From NCBI RefSeq assembly GCF_027596085.1, contig NC_072467.1, positions 3,587,361 to 3,651,360 of the forward strand: a stretch of 64,000 nucleotides of DNA, read 5' to 3'. Below, one piece after another: positions 13,181-26,711 of the stretch. The notes under the pieces are model-generated. The model searched no databases. It was given only the letters and a program-made list of their open reading frames with translations, and was not told where the DNA came from. Source of the DNA: Anoplopoma fimbria (taxonomy: Eukaryota; Chordata; Actinopteri; Perciformes; Anoplopomatidae). The translations under genes were made by a program, and so were the position numbers. Numbering within the stretch: the stretch's first letter is position 1; every line of letters begins with the position of its first letter.

Positions 13181-16100
13181 TTACTGTGTGACAGCAGCAG
13201 ACTGGTTAGTTGGACTGGTGGTAGTTGGGTTGGGACAGTCCCCATGTTTCTTTCCCTTTTTGCTTTCTTTCTCATTGCCTTTCCCCTTGTCTTTGATGGA
13301 GAGTCCTTCTATTGGCACCTTATCTGCTTCGCTGCAAAAAACCAAATGAAGATATAACTAACTAGGGTCATAGTCAGGGATTGTCACCTGAACTCTTAAC
13401 GTAAGGAACAAACTGCAGATGCTACTTTCTGCTATTGGCTAAATTTCACAAGAGTTGCTGCTTTCAGATGTCCCCACTGGCCAGTACCTTGCCTAGCGCG
13501 TACAGCAACGTGTGAATCCACTCGTCTGTTACTGCCGACATATAGCTGGCTGTGACAGACCAACATCAGAGTAAATTGGGCACACAGTGGCTAAGGTTTG
13601 GGCTAAGGTAATTACCCTCAGATTCCATCTCGGATATATTTAATTGTAGCATGCTTGTAAGTGCACTGTTTGTTAGTAACTTACTAATGTATCGTTTTGT
13701 TAGAATGTTGATGTGCTGGATTTGTAGCAACTTCTGTTCATGGCATGCTATCTGACATTCTGTTAGTAATGTGGGTGCTCTGAAAGAAAACAAATCATAT
13801 ACACTTTCATTTATGTTATGACTGCGACCAGAATAATCTGTATCATAAAAACAAAGCGTTATCATACGCTGCTCTAATCTTTCGGTGTAATTTAGATAAC
13901 AGGCCACCTTTTGATTTTTTTTAATGCTGAGTGGACTGTTTCATGCCGGGGGTCATCATCAGGAACTATAGGGTCATGTTGAGAATATGGGATGAGCCTT
14001 GCAAAGAGACGGAGGTCCTGTAGGTTCTCTACAGGCCACCAGTTCTGAGTTAGTATATTATTTTGATGAATTAGGCTGGTCCTGAATTGTGGCAAGTAAT
14101 TGTTACATCACATCCTGTTAAATGCAACAAGCAAACAAAAACGAGGCATATAGTATGTGCTTATGATGGCCTTTTTAAATCCTTCATACAACTTCAGGAA
14201 CACTCCAGAGCAAGGACCTCAAGCAAAACATACCGTCTCACTGCTGGTCTGAATACTCTGGAGTCAAGGGGAGGTGAGAAAGGAGGGAACAGACAGGAGG
14301 AGGGCAATATCAGAAGAAAAACAGAGAAGGTGGAAGTAAAATTGTGCGTGAAAAAGATTGGGGGGGGAGAAGAGCTCTATAAAAACACTTTAAAGTATGA
14401 CTAGGAGAAGAGCGACACTCTGCACCAATCAAAACAAGAGAGCAGCTGCACATCACTTGTGTGTGAGTTTGTCTACCTGCTGAAGACTGCCCTTTCATTT
14501 TTGGCGTCGACGGTGAGCCGAATTGTCTCCTTTCCAGCCCCAGTGGTGATGGTTTCTGTGGTGACCATCTCGCCGGTTGCAGACTCTGTCTTCCCTTCCT
14601 CCTCATCGCTGTCTGAGCTGCTGGAGGAAGAGCTGTCTGACGCTACCAGTGGAGCTTTTCTCGCCACACACACACTCCACACACACGCTGCAGAGAGCGG
14701 AGAAGAAGAAAATGATCTGACTTCACAATGGCTGTACGCTCATGTTCTTGGAGAGGCAAATATGTCCTGGTCCACCCTGAAGGACCGCAAAAAATAAACA
14801 TGGCACTGAGTCAATTGGCCATGCTGCAGCAACTTACGGTTCTGGTTGGGTTTGGTGTTGCCTGATCCGCTGAGCTCCGAGTCCACCGGAGAGCTACATC
14901 TAGGGCCTGTTTCAGAGCTGGGGATATAAGTGACACAGATAACAAAACCCGCAGAAAATACAGTACATCCAATAAAACACAGACATTTAAATTTAAGGGG
15001 GAATTTTATTCCCATTGTAGTGTGTATCTATTTTTTTTTTCTCAAATTATTTAATAAACAAAGAACAACAACTATAGAAATATTTTTTGGAACAACTGGG
15101 ACAACCAATGTTTAAAATGCTTTTTAACTTCTAGCTGTAAATACATGCTGGGGCTTTTCTTTAAATATATTCTCAGTTAACCATTACCACAATGTCTTTA
15201 TTTTGCCTAAATGTGTAGTTTTGTAATTACTGAAAGGGTGATGCAAATATATTTTATAGCATTTTATCACAATAGTTTGATCAAAACAAAGCTTTAAGAT
15301 GCAATTTCTCAAATAAGCTCCTTAAATTTAGACTTCGCTCAAACTCACCAACAGAAAGGCTGGAAGTCCGTGAACTTGGCCCATCCTTTCTCCTCTGCCT
15401 CTGTGGCAGCTGGTTTGGTGTCTGGAGGGTCCCAGGCAGAAAAGCCCACTCCTGCTGCAGGAGCCTTTGAGTTCACCTCCCCGAAGTCTGCTATCCAGCC
15501 AGTACCTGAACGCCATGAGACACATGCTCAAACCCTGCTTTAGCCCTTACATATGGACAAAACAATAATGCATCCCTACAGAATACAATATTTCTCACTC
15601 TTTGTTGCTTCGGTCTGGCCCTGGCTTGCGAAAGGATCTAGGTCATCTTTGGGATTCTCTCCCTCCTCGGAGTCCGAGTCTGCTGCTCTGTCAGAGTCCT
15701 CAGTGCCAGAAGCTGCTGTCCTTTCACAATCTTTACTGGCTGCTGGGCTCTGGGATGATCGTGACCCACCAAACCTTGAATCACACAAAACATTTTTGTA
15801 TGTTTGACTGAGCAAGGACAATTAATTCAAATACATAACTCAAAACTGAAGCACAATGCTGAAATAAAATCCAAAGCTGATCATCAGTATGTATTGCTGT
15901 GTGTCTACCTGTTACGGGACTTGGTTTGTGCTGCAAATTTGATCTCTTTCTCCTCCCAAATGTCCTCTTCATCATCATCAAAGGGCTGAATCCTCTCCTT
16001 GGCACAGGTCTCAAACACAGCTGTATTAGCCTGCAGAGGACATGTGGACACAGCACATGTGTTTAGTTTAATCAGTGTACATCAAGATTCATAATGCACC

Positions 16101-18724
16101 ATAACAAATGCTAAGATAAGGCTAAATCTAAAACCGGAATTGTCTGGCTGTGTGTTGGTTAAGTCATTATTTTGGGCCCTAGTGTCCATACAGTTCAATA
16201 ATGAATCTTCAAGAATTGAAAAAGACATGTTCAGCCCAAAAGCATTACAGAAATACAACTTTATAAAACAAATATGTGAATAAATTTGTGTAAATTACAT
16301 AAAATAACTCACATTGTCCTGGCCCGCATCAATGTTGATATTGATCTCCGCAATTCGGTCAAACGTTGCTCTGCCGTAACAGAAGAAATCACTCAATTGA
16401 CACACAATAACAGAAGCTCACTGTCATACAGAGAAAAGCGTGAGTTAATTTACCCAATGCTGTCATCATGATCAGTAAACTCCTCATCATTGAAGCCAAA
16501 CTGATCCACAAAGTTAGCTGTCATCTGCTGGATCTGGTAGTCTGAAAAGGCCTAAAACACACATAATAATTTGAATTAGATTACTATCTGTGATAACAGA
16601 GGCCCTCAATATTGTGTGTATGTGTGCTTATGTATGTCTACCTGCTGTAGTGTCAGTTCTTTAGGGAAGGGGCTCTCCATATCATCCTCTGAGGAAGAGC
16701 GTGGGTTTCCAGTGCCAATCTGGAAATGGAAAAACCACAGAAAATGCCACATGTGAAGTTTGAGTGTGTGCGTAATTACAGACAGCTATTATCTATTGTA
16801 GATGAGCATGTGTGTTTCTTCACCAGGTCTATGGTGTTCCTCCTATTAGTCTCCGACAGGGTCTGGTCCACAAAGGTTTCCCAGCGCCCTCTGTAGTCCT
16901 CTGGCAGCTCTACATCCAAAAACAGCAGCATAAAGAAAGCATTACTCCAATTGAGTGGCAATTGTGTAAATTCCTTTTCTTTCACAAAGGAAAGTGAGTG
17001 CACATGTCCACACTCACCTGTAATGAGACTACTAATCTGTGTGTGAACTGGGCCCTTCTCCAGGTTGTGGACTACTGTGTTGGCAATTCTTGTCAGATGT
17101 CCCATGTACCCTCTTCTCATACCACCTTCTGACCTAAACACAGAGGTACCACACACTCCATTATAGGCAGCTGCTGCCTGTTAGCAAGAACAACATTATG
17201 CCTTTAAGATCCTTACTGTATTTTATCATTCTCTTCCCAAGCCTCCAGAATCCTCTGGACAAGGCGGCAGTGCTGAAACAACTTGTAAGAGACAAAAATA
17301 GAGCGTTAATAAATGGGTTTTAATCTAAATCCCAGCAGATTACCGTAAATGTAATTTAAGCCTCTAGCTTCAAACACAAGCAGAGACACCTACATGAGTC
17401 ACCATTAGATTATGTGCAGAGTTTTCAGGGGTGGCTGAAGGTTCAGAAGGGGTATCAGTCAAAGCCTGCTCCTGTGAGGCATCCTGATGAGGCTGGGACT
17501 TTTCCTGGGATCCCAAGCCAGGCTGAAGTCTCATTTCATGGGCACAGGGCCGGAGGATGGCAGCAACACAAAGCTCCACTTGGAGGTGCAGGAAGTTGTT
17601 CCATGTATACTTGAAGAACAAGTCCTGAAGAAAGGCATTTTTTCCCGATGGGACATTTAATTTGTATTACTTTCTCATCATCGGGCTAAAAATGCAGCAT
17701 GTTTGCTCATCTCACCAGAAGCAGGTCCACTGTATTGAGTCGGCAGAGTTCCTGCGCTACAACCGCGTGGCTAGCAGAGCTGGTATACAGCAGAGAGGCC
17801 ACCAGTCTGGCTACGTGCAGACGTGTGTTTCCTAATGGTTCCTCTAGCACACCCAGAGAAGTCAGCATAGGATTCCGCTAAAAGTGCACAGATGGAGGGC
17901 ATAGAGGAATTTGGGAAACAAATGTTTAAAGGTTTAGCAGAGTTGTGTTTTTCAGGTGCAACTACTGTTGATAAATACAAAATGGCAGAGCAGCAAACAT
18001 ATATTTTTAAGAAAGGGGTATTCCTGATATTTATAGTATGCTCTCACTATCTGCAAGTGAAAGAGCTTGATTATTTTCCATTGCTTTCCATATTGCCTGA
18101 GACTAGCACTTGGATGAATTATAATGCTGTACAATAGCTATCATATGTATTTATCATGAGTAGCATTTCTTCTCATACTACAACAGCTAAAATGAAGGAA
18201 CTACAGATTATTCTATCTTGGTTTAGGTACCTTGGGCGGCTCCAGAAGTAGCTGATGGAAATGTATCAGGTGTGGTTGGATGGCCAACAAAATGCTGCTG
18301 TTAACGGTGTAACTTCTCTCAAATCCCTGAGCATCCATCACACCATCCACCCTGATATATGAACAGACCAAATGTATTAAAAACAGGAAACAGATATATA
18401 GAACATGTAATAAATGGTCAAGAGAGATGTGACTACCTTCACCAGGTGACTGGCCAAATGAAAAATGACATTAGGGATCCTTACATAGTATAACTAGATA
18501 GTATTAATCATACACAGTTTGAAATTGCTTAAAACTCTCACACTCACACAGGCCTCCGGATTTCCAGTAATGTGAGAATAACTTGAATTCCATTGATGAT
18601 ACAGCTTTCAGTACTTTCGGCTGAGAACATATTCTGCAGCAACTGCTCCACGCACTCCTGCCTGTGTAAACAGAATTGAGTATGTCATCTCCTCCACATC
18701 CTGTAGAAGGAGAGCAAGAGTGTG

Positions 18725-18819
<95 letters not shown>

Positions 18820-20403
18820 TAATCTTTCTGACTTACGACTCCAGCACAGTCAGCAAAGGGTCAGGCTGTGAAATCTCTTGGAGCTGATTGGCTTGGTCTC
18901 TGCTCAGACGAATGATGTCGCACAAAGTCTGAGATGCATTGGACTGCCTCTGTAACACAAATACACACATGGACATTATGTCCTGTAAATTGTCTATTCA
19001 AGAGTCTGTGTGGTAGTGATAGCATGTATTAGCAAAGACATAAGTTAATATAAAGAGACTGAAATGCCCTTCTACCTCTTCATCTCTCTCAGGGTGAATG
19101 AGCTCTATGAGTCTCTGGGCCAGTTTCTCTTCATTCAGCCACTGTTGAGAAAATATCACATTATAAGTGCAAACAATATCAGTGTGAAATGTGTAAAAGT
19201 ATGGTATGAATGTGGGTTCATTTGTCTCATACAATAAGTGTCTCGAGCCTAAGAGGGGCTGGCTCAACGCAGCTGATAAGCCTCAGGAGCACATCCATCA
19301 TGGCTGATGTGTCAATATGCTTCAGTACCAAGGAAAGGAATCCCTCCTTCCGTCGCAGGAAACTAATCACCTGAACACAACAGAGAGCAGAGGAAACACC
19401 ATGACACAAAAATTATACGAAACTGAAAATCTGTGTCCAAAAAAGTTGTATTTGGGATTATTTCTAAAATAGCAAAAAAAAGGATTTTAAGTACCGGTAA
19501 GTGGGATATTTTTTCTGCAAACAAACATGCTGTACAGTTTTTTTTAAATGCATTCTTTCAGCTATTTGAGCAGCAAAATATATAACATGTTGGGGTGGCA
19601 GATGTACAGGGGTAGATATTTTAAAACATCTGCACATGCAAGAACAAATGCTTTTTAAATTCTGCCCTGTCAGATTCTATGAAGGGCACAGACATTTATA
19701 GCTTCAGGGTTTCGCCTTTTGCACACATAATCCCAAACTAAAGATAATGCAGAAAATACATGTCCATACAACTCCTATCCACTTGCAAGAATACACACAT
19801 AAATGTATACTAAATGTTTTGCAGTGTGGACTATTCCAAACAAGTACATCCAAAATCTTTGCACATTAAAATGTCACTAGTAGCTGTAGTAGGTGAGAAA
19901 TGTGTTATTTTCTGAATTTGGTGAACTGAGTACAAGTGGCAATGATATCCACAGCCACTTTCGTTAAGTCCAGTGATTAGATTTTTTAATTTAGTATCAT
20001 GGAACAAAGTGATGATCCATGTTAAGAAGCCATCATAATAATTTAAAATCATCCCTCTGGAACATAAATAACCAATTAAAATGTCCAACCAGCTGGCCAG
20101 ACGGACAGGGCAACTGACCTCACCACCCTAAGGCCCCACCATTAACAGGGTAATATGTGAAGTTTGTACACTGCTTTATGTGTTGGAACAGCTGCCTGTT
20201 TGCATTTCAAAAGAAATAAAACTTTACAACCATCATGGTTAAGAGTAATTCTTAGTGTGAGCAGTTTTATTAACTTGCTGTAAGACTCGGACTTTGTGAA
20301 TTAAATCACCTCAACACAAAAAAGCTGTCATCTTCTCGGAGTATGCCCTTTGATTTATCTGTATTAATGTATGTGTGAGTGTGTTTATGTGTGAGTGTGT
20401 GTT

Positions 20404-20488
<85 letters not shown>

Positions 20489-21390
20489 ACCTTACCTGCT
20501 CAGTCTTCCGTGTGATGAGGTTCCCAATTGTCTTGCTAAAGAAAGATGCCAGGAGGGGGTTAAGTGGGGACGGCTGCTCCAGGAAGGCATACAGAGTTTC
20601 CAGCAGAGGCTCCTCATTACCCAGCTTATCATTGATCACTCCCACATCGCATGTCAAAAGCTCACATGCTATATTTGGATATCTGTAATATTGAAGAGAA
20701 CACACCTTGTACTAAAACCAAGCAGAAACAAAACAAATGTATATTGTCTACCTAAGTTGTGCTAAAGTAACTGGAAAAAAACAGGAACAGGGTTTCACAT
20801 GTTGTTGTCCAGCAGCAATTAATGAATTTTACATTTACAATGCATCATCAATGGTTTGGTTATATAGCTGGATCAAGAACCAATTGTTTTCACAAATCTG
20901 ATTCCATTTGAACCCTCATCTTTACAAAAAAAAAATGTCAGGTAAGAGATATGATGTAGTGCAGCACCAGCAGAATTAATATTTTCCTGGATACAGTATG
21001 CTACATCAGCACATTCTGCACAACCACCTACTTGAAGCGCTTTGTCTCCTCTACACCAGTAGGGGGCTCTGTAGTAATCATACGGACCAAGTCCTGCATG
21101 CACTGGTCCTGGCACACAAACAGGAGAAGTCTACAAATCCATAATGATCAGAAAAGAAGCAGCAGTTAGCATCCAAAGGACATACTGGACAGTGAATGCA
21201 ATAATATCATAATGTGCTGCTGATATGCAGTATATAAACACACCAATGGACAATTTACAGACCTCCTGTTCTGGGCCTTGCACTCCTGCAACACATCTTC
21301 CTCTTCCATGAGCTCAAGGAGCGTGACATCCTCCTTGTCCAGCAATGCCTCCAGGTGGGAAGATGTGTGTAAGTCAAATTTCCAAAACAT
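13181..21390 (-). CDS. ppp6r2: PP6 phosphatase regulatory subunit 2 (SAPS domain)
   Basis: This subunit binds the PP6 catalytic subunit and targets the phosphatase. Twenty-two coding exons join with consistent phases into 918 aa: 21390-21263, 21130-21032, 20682-20496, 19370-19233, 19141-19076, 18949-18837, 18661-18548, 18351-18231, 17877-17716, 17624-17394, 17281-17217, 17133-17018, 16909-16824, 16719-16642, 16551-16454, 16370-16313, 16030-15909, 15774-15599, 15505-15349, 14917-14838, 14687-14477 and 13331-13181. The N-terminus [16 protein letters not shown] and the helical SAPS repeats are family hallmarks. [28 protein letters not shown] and [14 protein letters not shown] match PPP6R2 better than R1 or R3. 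The C-terminal third is acidic and serine-rich, with a Lys-rich last exon. The exon after [11 protein letters not shown] lacks the HLHSSS motif of mammalian copies. A 5' noncoding exon is likely, since an acceptor lies about 25 bases before the start. Confidence 0.93.
18727..18812. repeat. (TG)n microsatellite in ppp6r2 intron
   Basis: About 43 uninterrupted TG units end 24 bases from the 5' splice site of the ppp6r2 exon at 18949-18837. In the transcript the repeat reads CA. Confidence 0.95.
20407..20487. repeat. (GT)n microsatellite abutting a splice donor
   Basis: About 40 GT units lie directly beside the donor of the ppp6r2 exon at 20682-20496. In the transcript the donor GTAAGG is followed within 3 bases by CA repeats. 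Confidence 0.95.
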
Positions 21391-22199
21391 GGCTGACGTC
21401 ACCGGCACATACACTTAGCTGTTGACCAAAAGAGGATGTGAAATGGTGATCATGCAACATGACCGTTGAGCCCACATATATACAAGTTAATGACACTATT
21501 TTTGACTGTGTGCTGAACAATTAACTTTGTGATAGAATATAATGCAGACTCTTACATATGGACAAGGAGCAGAATCCTCAGTCAGATCTTGCTAAACAGC
21601 CATTTGCCTTATTGACATCGCATGGCCTGGACATCAATGAGCATCAGCAAATTCACACAATGAAGACACAAACACAGCCACTTCAGTCAGACACACAAAC
21701 CTAGGAGATATTGGCATCAACCTGGTAATGAGAAAATAAGAAAGAAAAAATAAAATGTCACAGAATCATTTTGAGGAACAGTTAACTCGCCTTCCTTACA
21801 GTCATAAGAAGAATTTAAGTCAGCGTAAGAGCCGTGACTAGGCTTGTACTCCTCTCTGGAGGGAGCAGGAAGCAATGCATCTGTAATTGAGTTAGTGCTG
21901 CACATCTGAGTATGGCCATTACCCAGCTTGCTTTGAGAATGGCCTCACACACACACAGTTACAGGAGTAAATAAGTAGGGATAATGCTGTATAAAAACAA
22001 AACACCTCCTGCAGGGACACATATAACTTTAGTGTATTACTTGAAACAAATGTGTCAGCCAGTGGATTGGGTGAGGACTACGGATTCTTGCATTAGCTGA
22101 CATCTTGCAAAGTTAGGTGTGGTGATAATGACAGCTGAACACAGTTTGAGGCAGGCAGCAGCTTTCACTGGCCGATGCCTTCAGGGGAGGGATCTTCAA

Positions 22200-22519
22200 C
22201 TTAGATCCCCCTTTTACTCCAAGAAGCCCACGGATACAGTCGAGAATCCATTGCATCCGCCATCACCTACTCTTCTGCTCAAAACACACGATTGCCGTGA
22301 TAAACAAGCTGCGTGACGTCATCCAGCGTGTTCCTCTAAATTGTGGGTACGGATCCCCGCGATAATGCAAAGTCAGCATGCACACATCTGTAGAACATCT
22401 GTAATGCATTCACAGTGTGACAGTTAAGGTTTTGACATAACAGTGACTCCATCACAACGACGATCTCCCGAGTCCCTTCCATGCACGTCTTGGCTATAAA
22501 CAACAACAGTAAACAAGGC

Positions 22520-22550
<31 letters not shown>

Positions 22551-23340
22551 TTATTGAGCTCAGACTGAGACCTGCTGGGACCCATCCTTACCCCCTTTCT
22601 ATGTTATAAATGGATGTTAAATGTTACACCAGCACAGACATGATCGGCTTAAACACGGGCCCTCGCGTCCTCTGATCAGCTGGTTAGCTAGTTAGCTATC
22701 ATTTTTTATATTATGGCATATTGTGTGTATATAAGGGTTAACTTAGCATCACCGGTTTTATCCAGACTGCTGTCTTAACTTCATGCCCAGTTAGCTTATC
22801 TCCCGTTACCAGTGCGGTTAACGGTGCCTTTCACCTACCTTGCATGCATGCCGTAAACCAGCCCGCTAGCAACGTCTTAATCGCGTTGCTAACGTTACCA
22901 AAGTATTTGAATACGGCAACGTTACCGGTGGCTCCAACGCTAGCAACTGTCAGTTATGTTGTAACGGCTGCCTGACGACGTCCTCCTTAGCGTTGCCATC
23001 GTGACGACCACTCGCTCGGGGTTTACGTTAGGTCACCGTTACGTGTTTTCTCAGACAAGGCCAACGGTTATTACGTTTCAGTCATTTTAAAAAAGTTCAA
23101 CGGTAAAAAAATAACCGGCGAATTCGTCGTTCAGGTCACCCGGAGGCCCGTAGAGGACTGTCCGTGTCCGCTTGTAGATACTCTGCCTCCCCCGGTTGCA
23201 ATGTCATTCGCACGGACGTTGGCCTGCCCAGCGTCCGTGTTGACCCGTGGGAGCGACACTGTCCCAAATTATGTTTCAGCACCAAGGCAAACAAAACATC
23301 TGTAATATTTGGAAATCAAAATGGCGGATACCTATAACGT
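22200..23340 (-). promoter_or_regulatory. CpG-rich region, probable ppp6r2 promoter
   Basis: CpG dinucleotides are frequent here (many 'acg' and 'cgt' words such as gttacg, gacgac and cgctcgg) in contrast to the AT-rich flanks. It lies 0.8-2 kb upstream of the ppp6r2 start codon, where a noncoding first exon would be expected. No TATA box is evident, which suits a housekeeping promoter. A (CA)n tract lies inside at 22518-22544. Confidence 0.5.
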
Positions 23341-23629
23341 TCAACTGTCCATCAAGTGTATAAACAGAAGATATACTCCCTATTTATTTTTGCTGTCACC
23401 CTGAAAAATTGCTTTCAATAAAAGAAAAATACTGCAGCAAAAATGTTCAGATTTATAACTGTGGCATGAAGGTGCAATGAGATTAAATAATAATAAAAAC
23501 ATGTTCCACTATTACAAATATTTGCTTTGGTCTCACCAGTGTGTTTGGGGACTGTCCATCACACTTTGAGTAGTTTGTAGCACTTATTATATTCGTATTA
23601 GTCTGTTGCAATTATTGTTTTCGTAGTAA

Positions 23630-23803
23630 TTTGCCTCTGCACTATACTTTTGCTCTGGTTTATGCTTTAAGATGCTTGTTTAAGAAAGGAGATGCACTTA
23701 TGACTTCTGGTGACTAGTAGTTCTCTTGAATACCTATGTTGAATACACTTATTGTAAGTCGCTTTGGATAAAAGCGTCTGCTAAATGACTGTAATGTAAT
23801 GTT
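23630..23803 (+). mobile_element. LINE-like 3' tail fragment
   Basis: The fragment ends in the well-known fish tail 'gtaagtcgctttggataaaa' followed by 'gcgtctgctaaatgac' and short taatg repeats. The same tail closes the SINE at 35813-36104. No tRNA-like head is present upstream, so I read this as a truncated LINE end rather than a SINE. Confidence 0.6.
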
Positions 23804-24176
23804 TGCTAAAAAGCCTAGGGACCTAGTGTTGAATATTTCTTGCAACATTAACAAAACCAGACAGATAATGCAAAAGTACAGCTCAGATAAGCGTTAAATA
23901 AAGCCCCAGAAAAAGGATACTTCAATACATGCTGTAACCATAACCTGGTGTACTGAGGACCCCCTGTGTAGTGACTCTGATCCATCATGCTGACCATGAC
24001 CAGGACTTTGCCCCTGTGTCCAGATACAGGACTGCACATTATTATTTTACCATATGTGCATCTGCAGCTTCACTGTGGAGCTCTACAGGAAATTAGATGT
24101 AGTGCTAATAATCCTTTCCAGGCAGAAAACTAAACAAAGCAGAGTCCAGGTACTGTCCATAAAGGTCTCCATATAG

Positions 24177-24600
24177 GTCAATGGTGGAAGAAGTATTCAG
24201 ATCATTAACTTAAGTGAAATAAGCAATCCCACAATGTTTAAATACTCAAGAGCAAGTATAGAATAAAAGTATGGGCAACATAATGCACTTAAAGTATCAA
24301 AGGTAAAACGCCCGGGAAACATTTAAGCAGTACTTTAATATTCTTGTTGGTTGAGGTGTATATAATTCTAACAGCTTTAAGTACTTTGAGGTGGTTTAAT
24401 CTAAAATAATGCATACTATTCTGACACTGATTATATGTTTTGTATGTCAAATCTTTTAGTAAAAAGTAAAAAGTGCAATATTTTCTCTGAAACATGGTAT
24501 AGTAGAGGAATAAAGTCTCATAAAATGGTAATATTCAAGTAAATTACAAGTAATTAAAATTTATATTTGAGTTAATGTACTTTGTTACTTTTCCTTGGTG
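24177..24600. repeat. Dispersed fish repeat ('ggtggaagaagtattcag' type)
   Basis: The start 'aatggtggaagaagtattca' and the following words on 'acttaagtga', 'aatactcaag' and 'gcaagta' match a very common teleost noncoding repeat, recognised from memory. The right border is approximate. Confidence 0.55.
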
Positions 24601-24886
24601 CTTTAGGATTATGTATTACCTTTGCCCTTCAATTTCTGCAGAAAATTGTTAATCCTTAAACAAAGGTGTTATTTATAAAATCAGTTGCAGTATAACCATC
24701 AGGAGACATTTGCTATGACAGCTGTAAGGCTTTTAAATAACAATTAGTGACTCCTATTTACCTGAAGGTTAGGTTGCTATATACATAGACTGTATATAAG
24801 AAGATATATAGTTATATTAACTAATAATTATAAATTGCACAGCTTAAAACTGTTGAGTAAGAAAACAGGGGCTTTATGTCCTAGAG

Positions 24887-25166
24887 CAGTGGTTCTCAAA
24901 TTGGGGTACGTGAAGGCACTCCAGGGGGCAAGTGAGATTTTTAAAAATTATATTTAAAATTAGCATCCATTCAAAAATCCTTTAAAAATAGTAATTTAAT
25001 AAATATTCAATAGAATATAAGTGTAAATTCATAAACTGAATTTTATATTCAGTAGGCTATTCAATTTCATTATCCTAAAAAAAATGCTTTGTGCTGGTTA
25101 GGGGGTACTTGGCTAAAAAAACATTTCACAGGGGGTACATTACTGAAAAAAGGTTGAGAACCACTG
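24887..25166. mobile_element. hAT-like MITE with 13-bp terminal inverted repeats
   Basis: The element begins CAGTGGTTCTCAA (24887) and ends with its exact reverse complement TTGAGAACCACTG (25166). The 8-base flanks tcctagag (24879-24886) and ttttagag (25167-25174) agree at 6 of 8 positions, as expected for a decayed 8-bp hAT target duplication. It is 280 bp, AT-rich inside, and has no coding capacity. Confidence 0.8.
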
Positions 25167-25200
25167 TTTTAGAGCATAGAAGAGGTAGTGATGGACCTTG

Positions 25201-25260
<60 letters not shown>
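25201..25260. repeat. (ATT)n microsatellite
   Basis: Twenty uninterrupted ATT units. Confidence 0.97.
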
Positions 25261-25262
<2 letters not shown>

Positions 25263-25619
25263 GAGACTTGACTGACACCAGATATTACCTAAATTAGGTA
25301 CAAATTTTCTGAAGGAAATATCCAGTGATGCTTAAAATGTCCAAAGACATGGACCTCCAGTGCTTTCGGATTTACCCACTTCAGCAAAATGTCTCCATAT
25401 GGAAACGCCAATATTTGGTGGATATATTTAAAAAGACAAATTCAGTCATATGGGATCCTTTAAACTTCAGACAGTGTAGTGCAACCTTCATTTAAAACTC
25501 CTTCTCACCCACTATCCCACATTATCTAAATACAAATGCAATTTATAGTGTGGTCAGTGGACACATTTTAATACATGTTTAAGTAGGTGTTTTTTTTTTT
25601 TCTGCATTTATTCTACTCA

Positions 25620-25954
25620 TTCAGTCTAAAAGGAAATGTGCAGCCATTTTCCAACCCCCTTTTGGCACTCGCTTCCGGGCATAAAACCTTAATATTAATA
25701 ACAATATAACGTGCCGAATTGTAAACATACACGTTTTACCATTACATAAGAAGATAATCACACTTATAAACACACAAGCCCCGTTCATGGTTTGCTGTAC
25801 TAATATCTTTGCTGTTTTGTGACATCTGTCTCCGAGTGGGTGATTGTCGTCGGATCTGGCAACCCCCGTACGGACCCAGCCGGTGACTCCTGCGTCGGCT
25901 CCTCTCTCAGCTGAACCTCCGCAGAAGGTCTTTTCCATATAGCCGGCTAGCATC
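25620..25954 (+). promoter_or_regulatory. Proximal promoter / 5'UTR of dnaja2
   Basis: This 335-bp region before the dnaja2 start codon is relatively CpG-rich (tccgggc, gtcgtcgg, gcgtcgg). It contains an ETS-type CTTCCGG-like site near 25671. It is the likely TATA-less promoter and 5'UTR; the exact transcription start is not visible. Confidence 0.45.
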
Positions 25955-26640
25955 ATGGCGAGCGTTGTGGATACCAAGCTATACGACATCCTCGGAGTTT
26001 CACCATCTGCCTCTGAAAACGAACTCAAAAAGGTACACAACACACTCTTATCAAACGAAACGTGAATGTGTTAAGTGGGAATAGACTACAAAAGAGTGAG
26101 GTCACCGGGGAATGTTGGCCTAGAAACAAGCAACGTGAGCTAGGTGAAGGGATGCTAACGCTAGCTAAGGGCTCTCAGCAGCAGTAGCTAGTTAGCCTAG
26201 CTAGTGAGCTAAGCTAGCTAGATAACTGTCCAGTACTTCACGGCGTTTTTTTTTTTGGTGGCAATTAAAGCTGCTCATTGGTGTGGGTTGAATATCAGAA
26301 ATGGTTGTGCTTTTCATCGTTACATAGCTACATCTGAAGGATGGAGTTAGCCTGCCCGAAGACCAAGAAATACACTGGTGACCACGAGTGTGATAGCATT
26401 TACCGGCTATTGACGTTAGATGAGACATCCCAGCAACTAGCCTTCACCAAGTCGAACAGTAACGAAGCAAGTGCACACTAAACAAGAAGAAAAGAAACCC
26501 CCCTGTGGGCCCTAGTGTGAGGTCTGGTGTGGCTACACTTTGGGTGAAATGTATCGTGAGTTGAGGTTTAGCGTTGAACGTGTGTGTGTGTGGGTGACTG
26601 GATGTATGTCGTGTAACATCAGGGGACGCTACTGTGTACT

Positions 26641-26711
<71 letters not shown>

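Noticed and set aside
20379..20765. Open frames rich in Val-Cys or Thr-His repeats here and at 26444-26894, 50141-50683 and 63811-63999
   Set aside because: They are translations of GT/CA microsatellites lying next to real exons, not proteins.
25621..26043. A 140-aa minus-strand frame over the dnaja2 first exon
   Set aside because: Antisense to the dnaja2 promoter and first exon; no family resemblance and no splice context.
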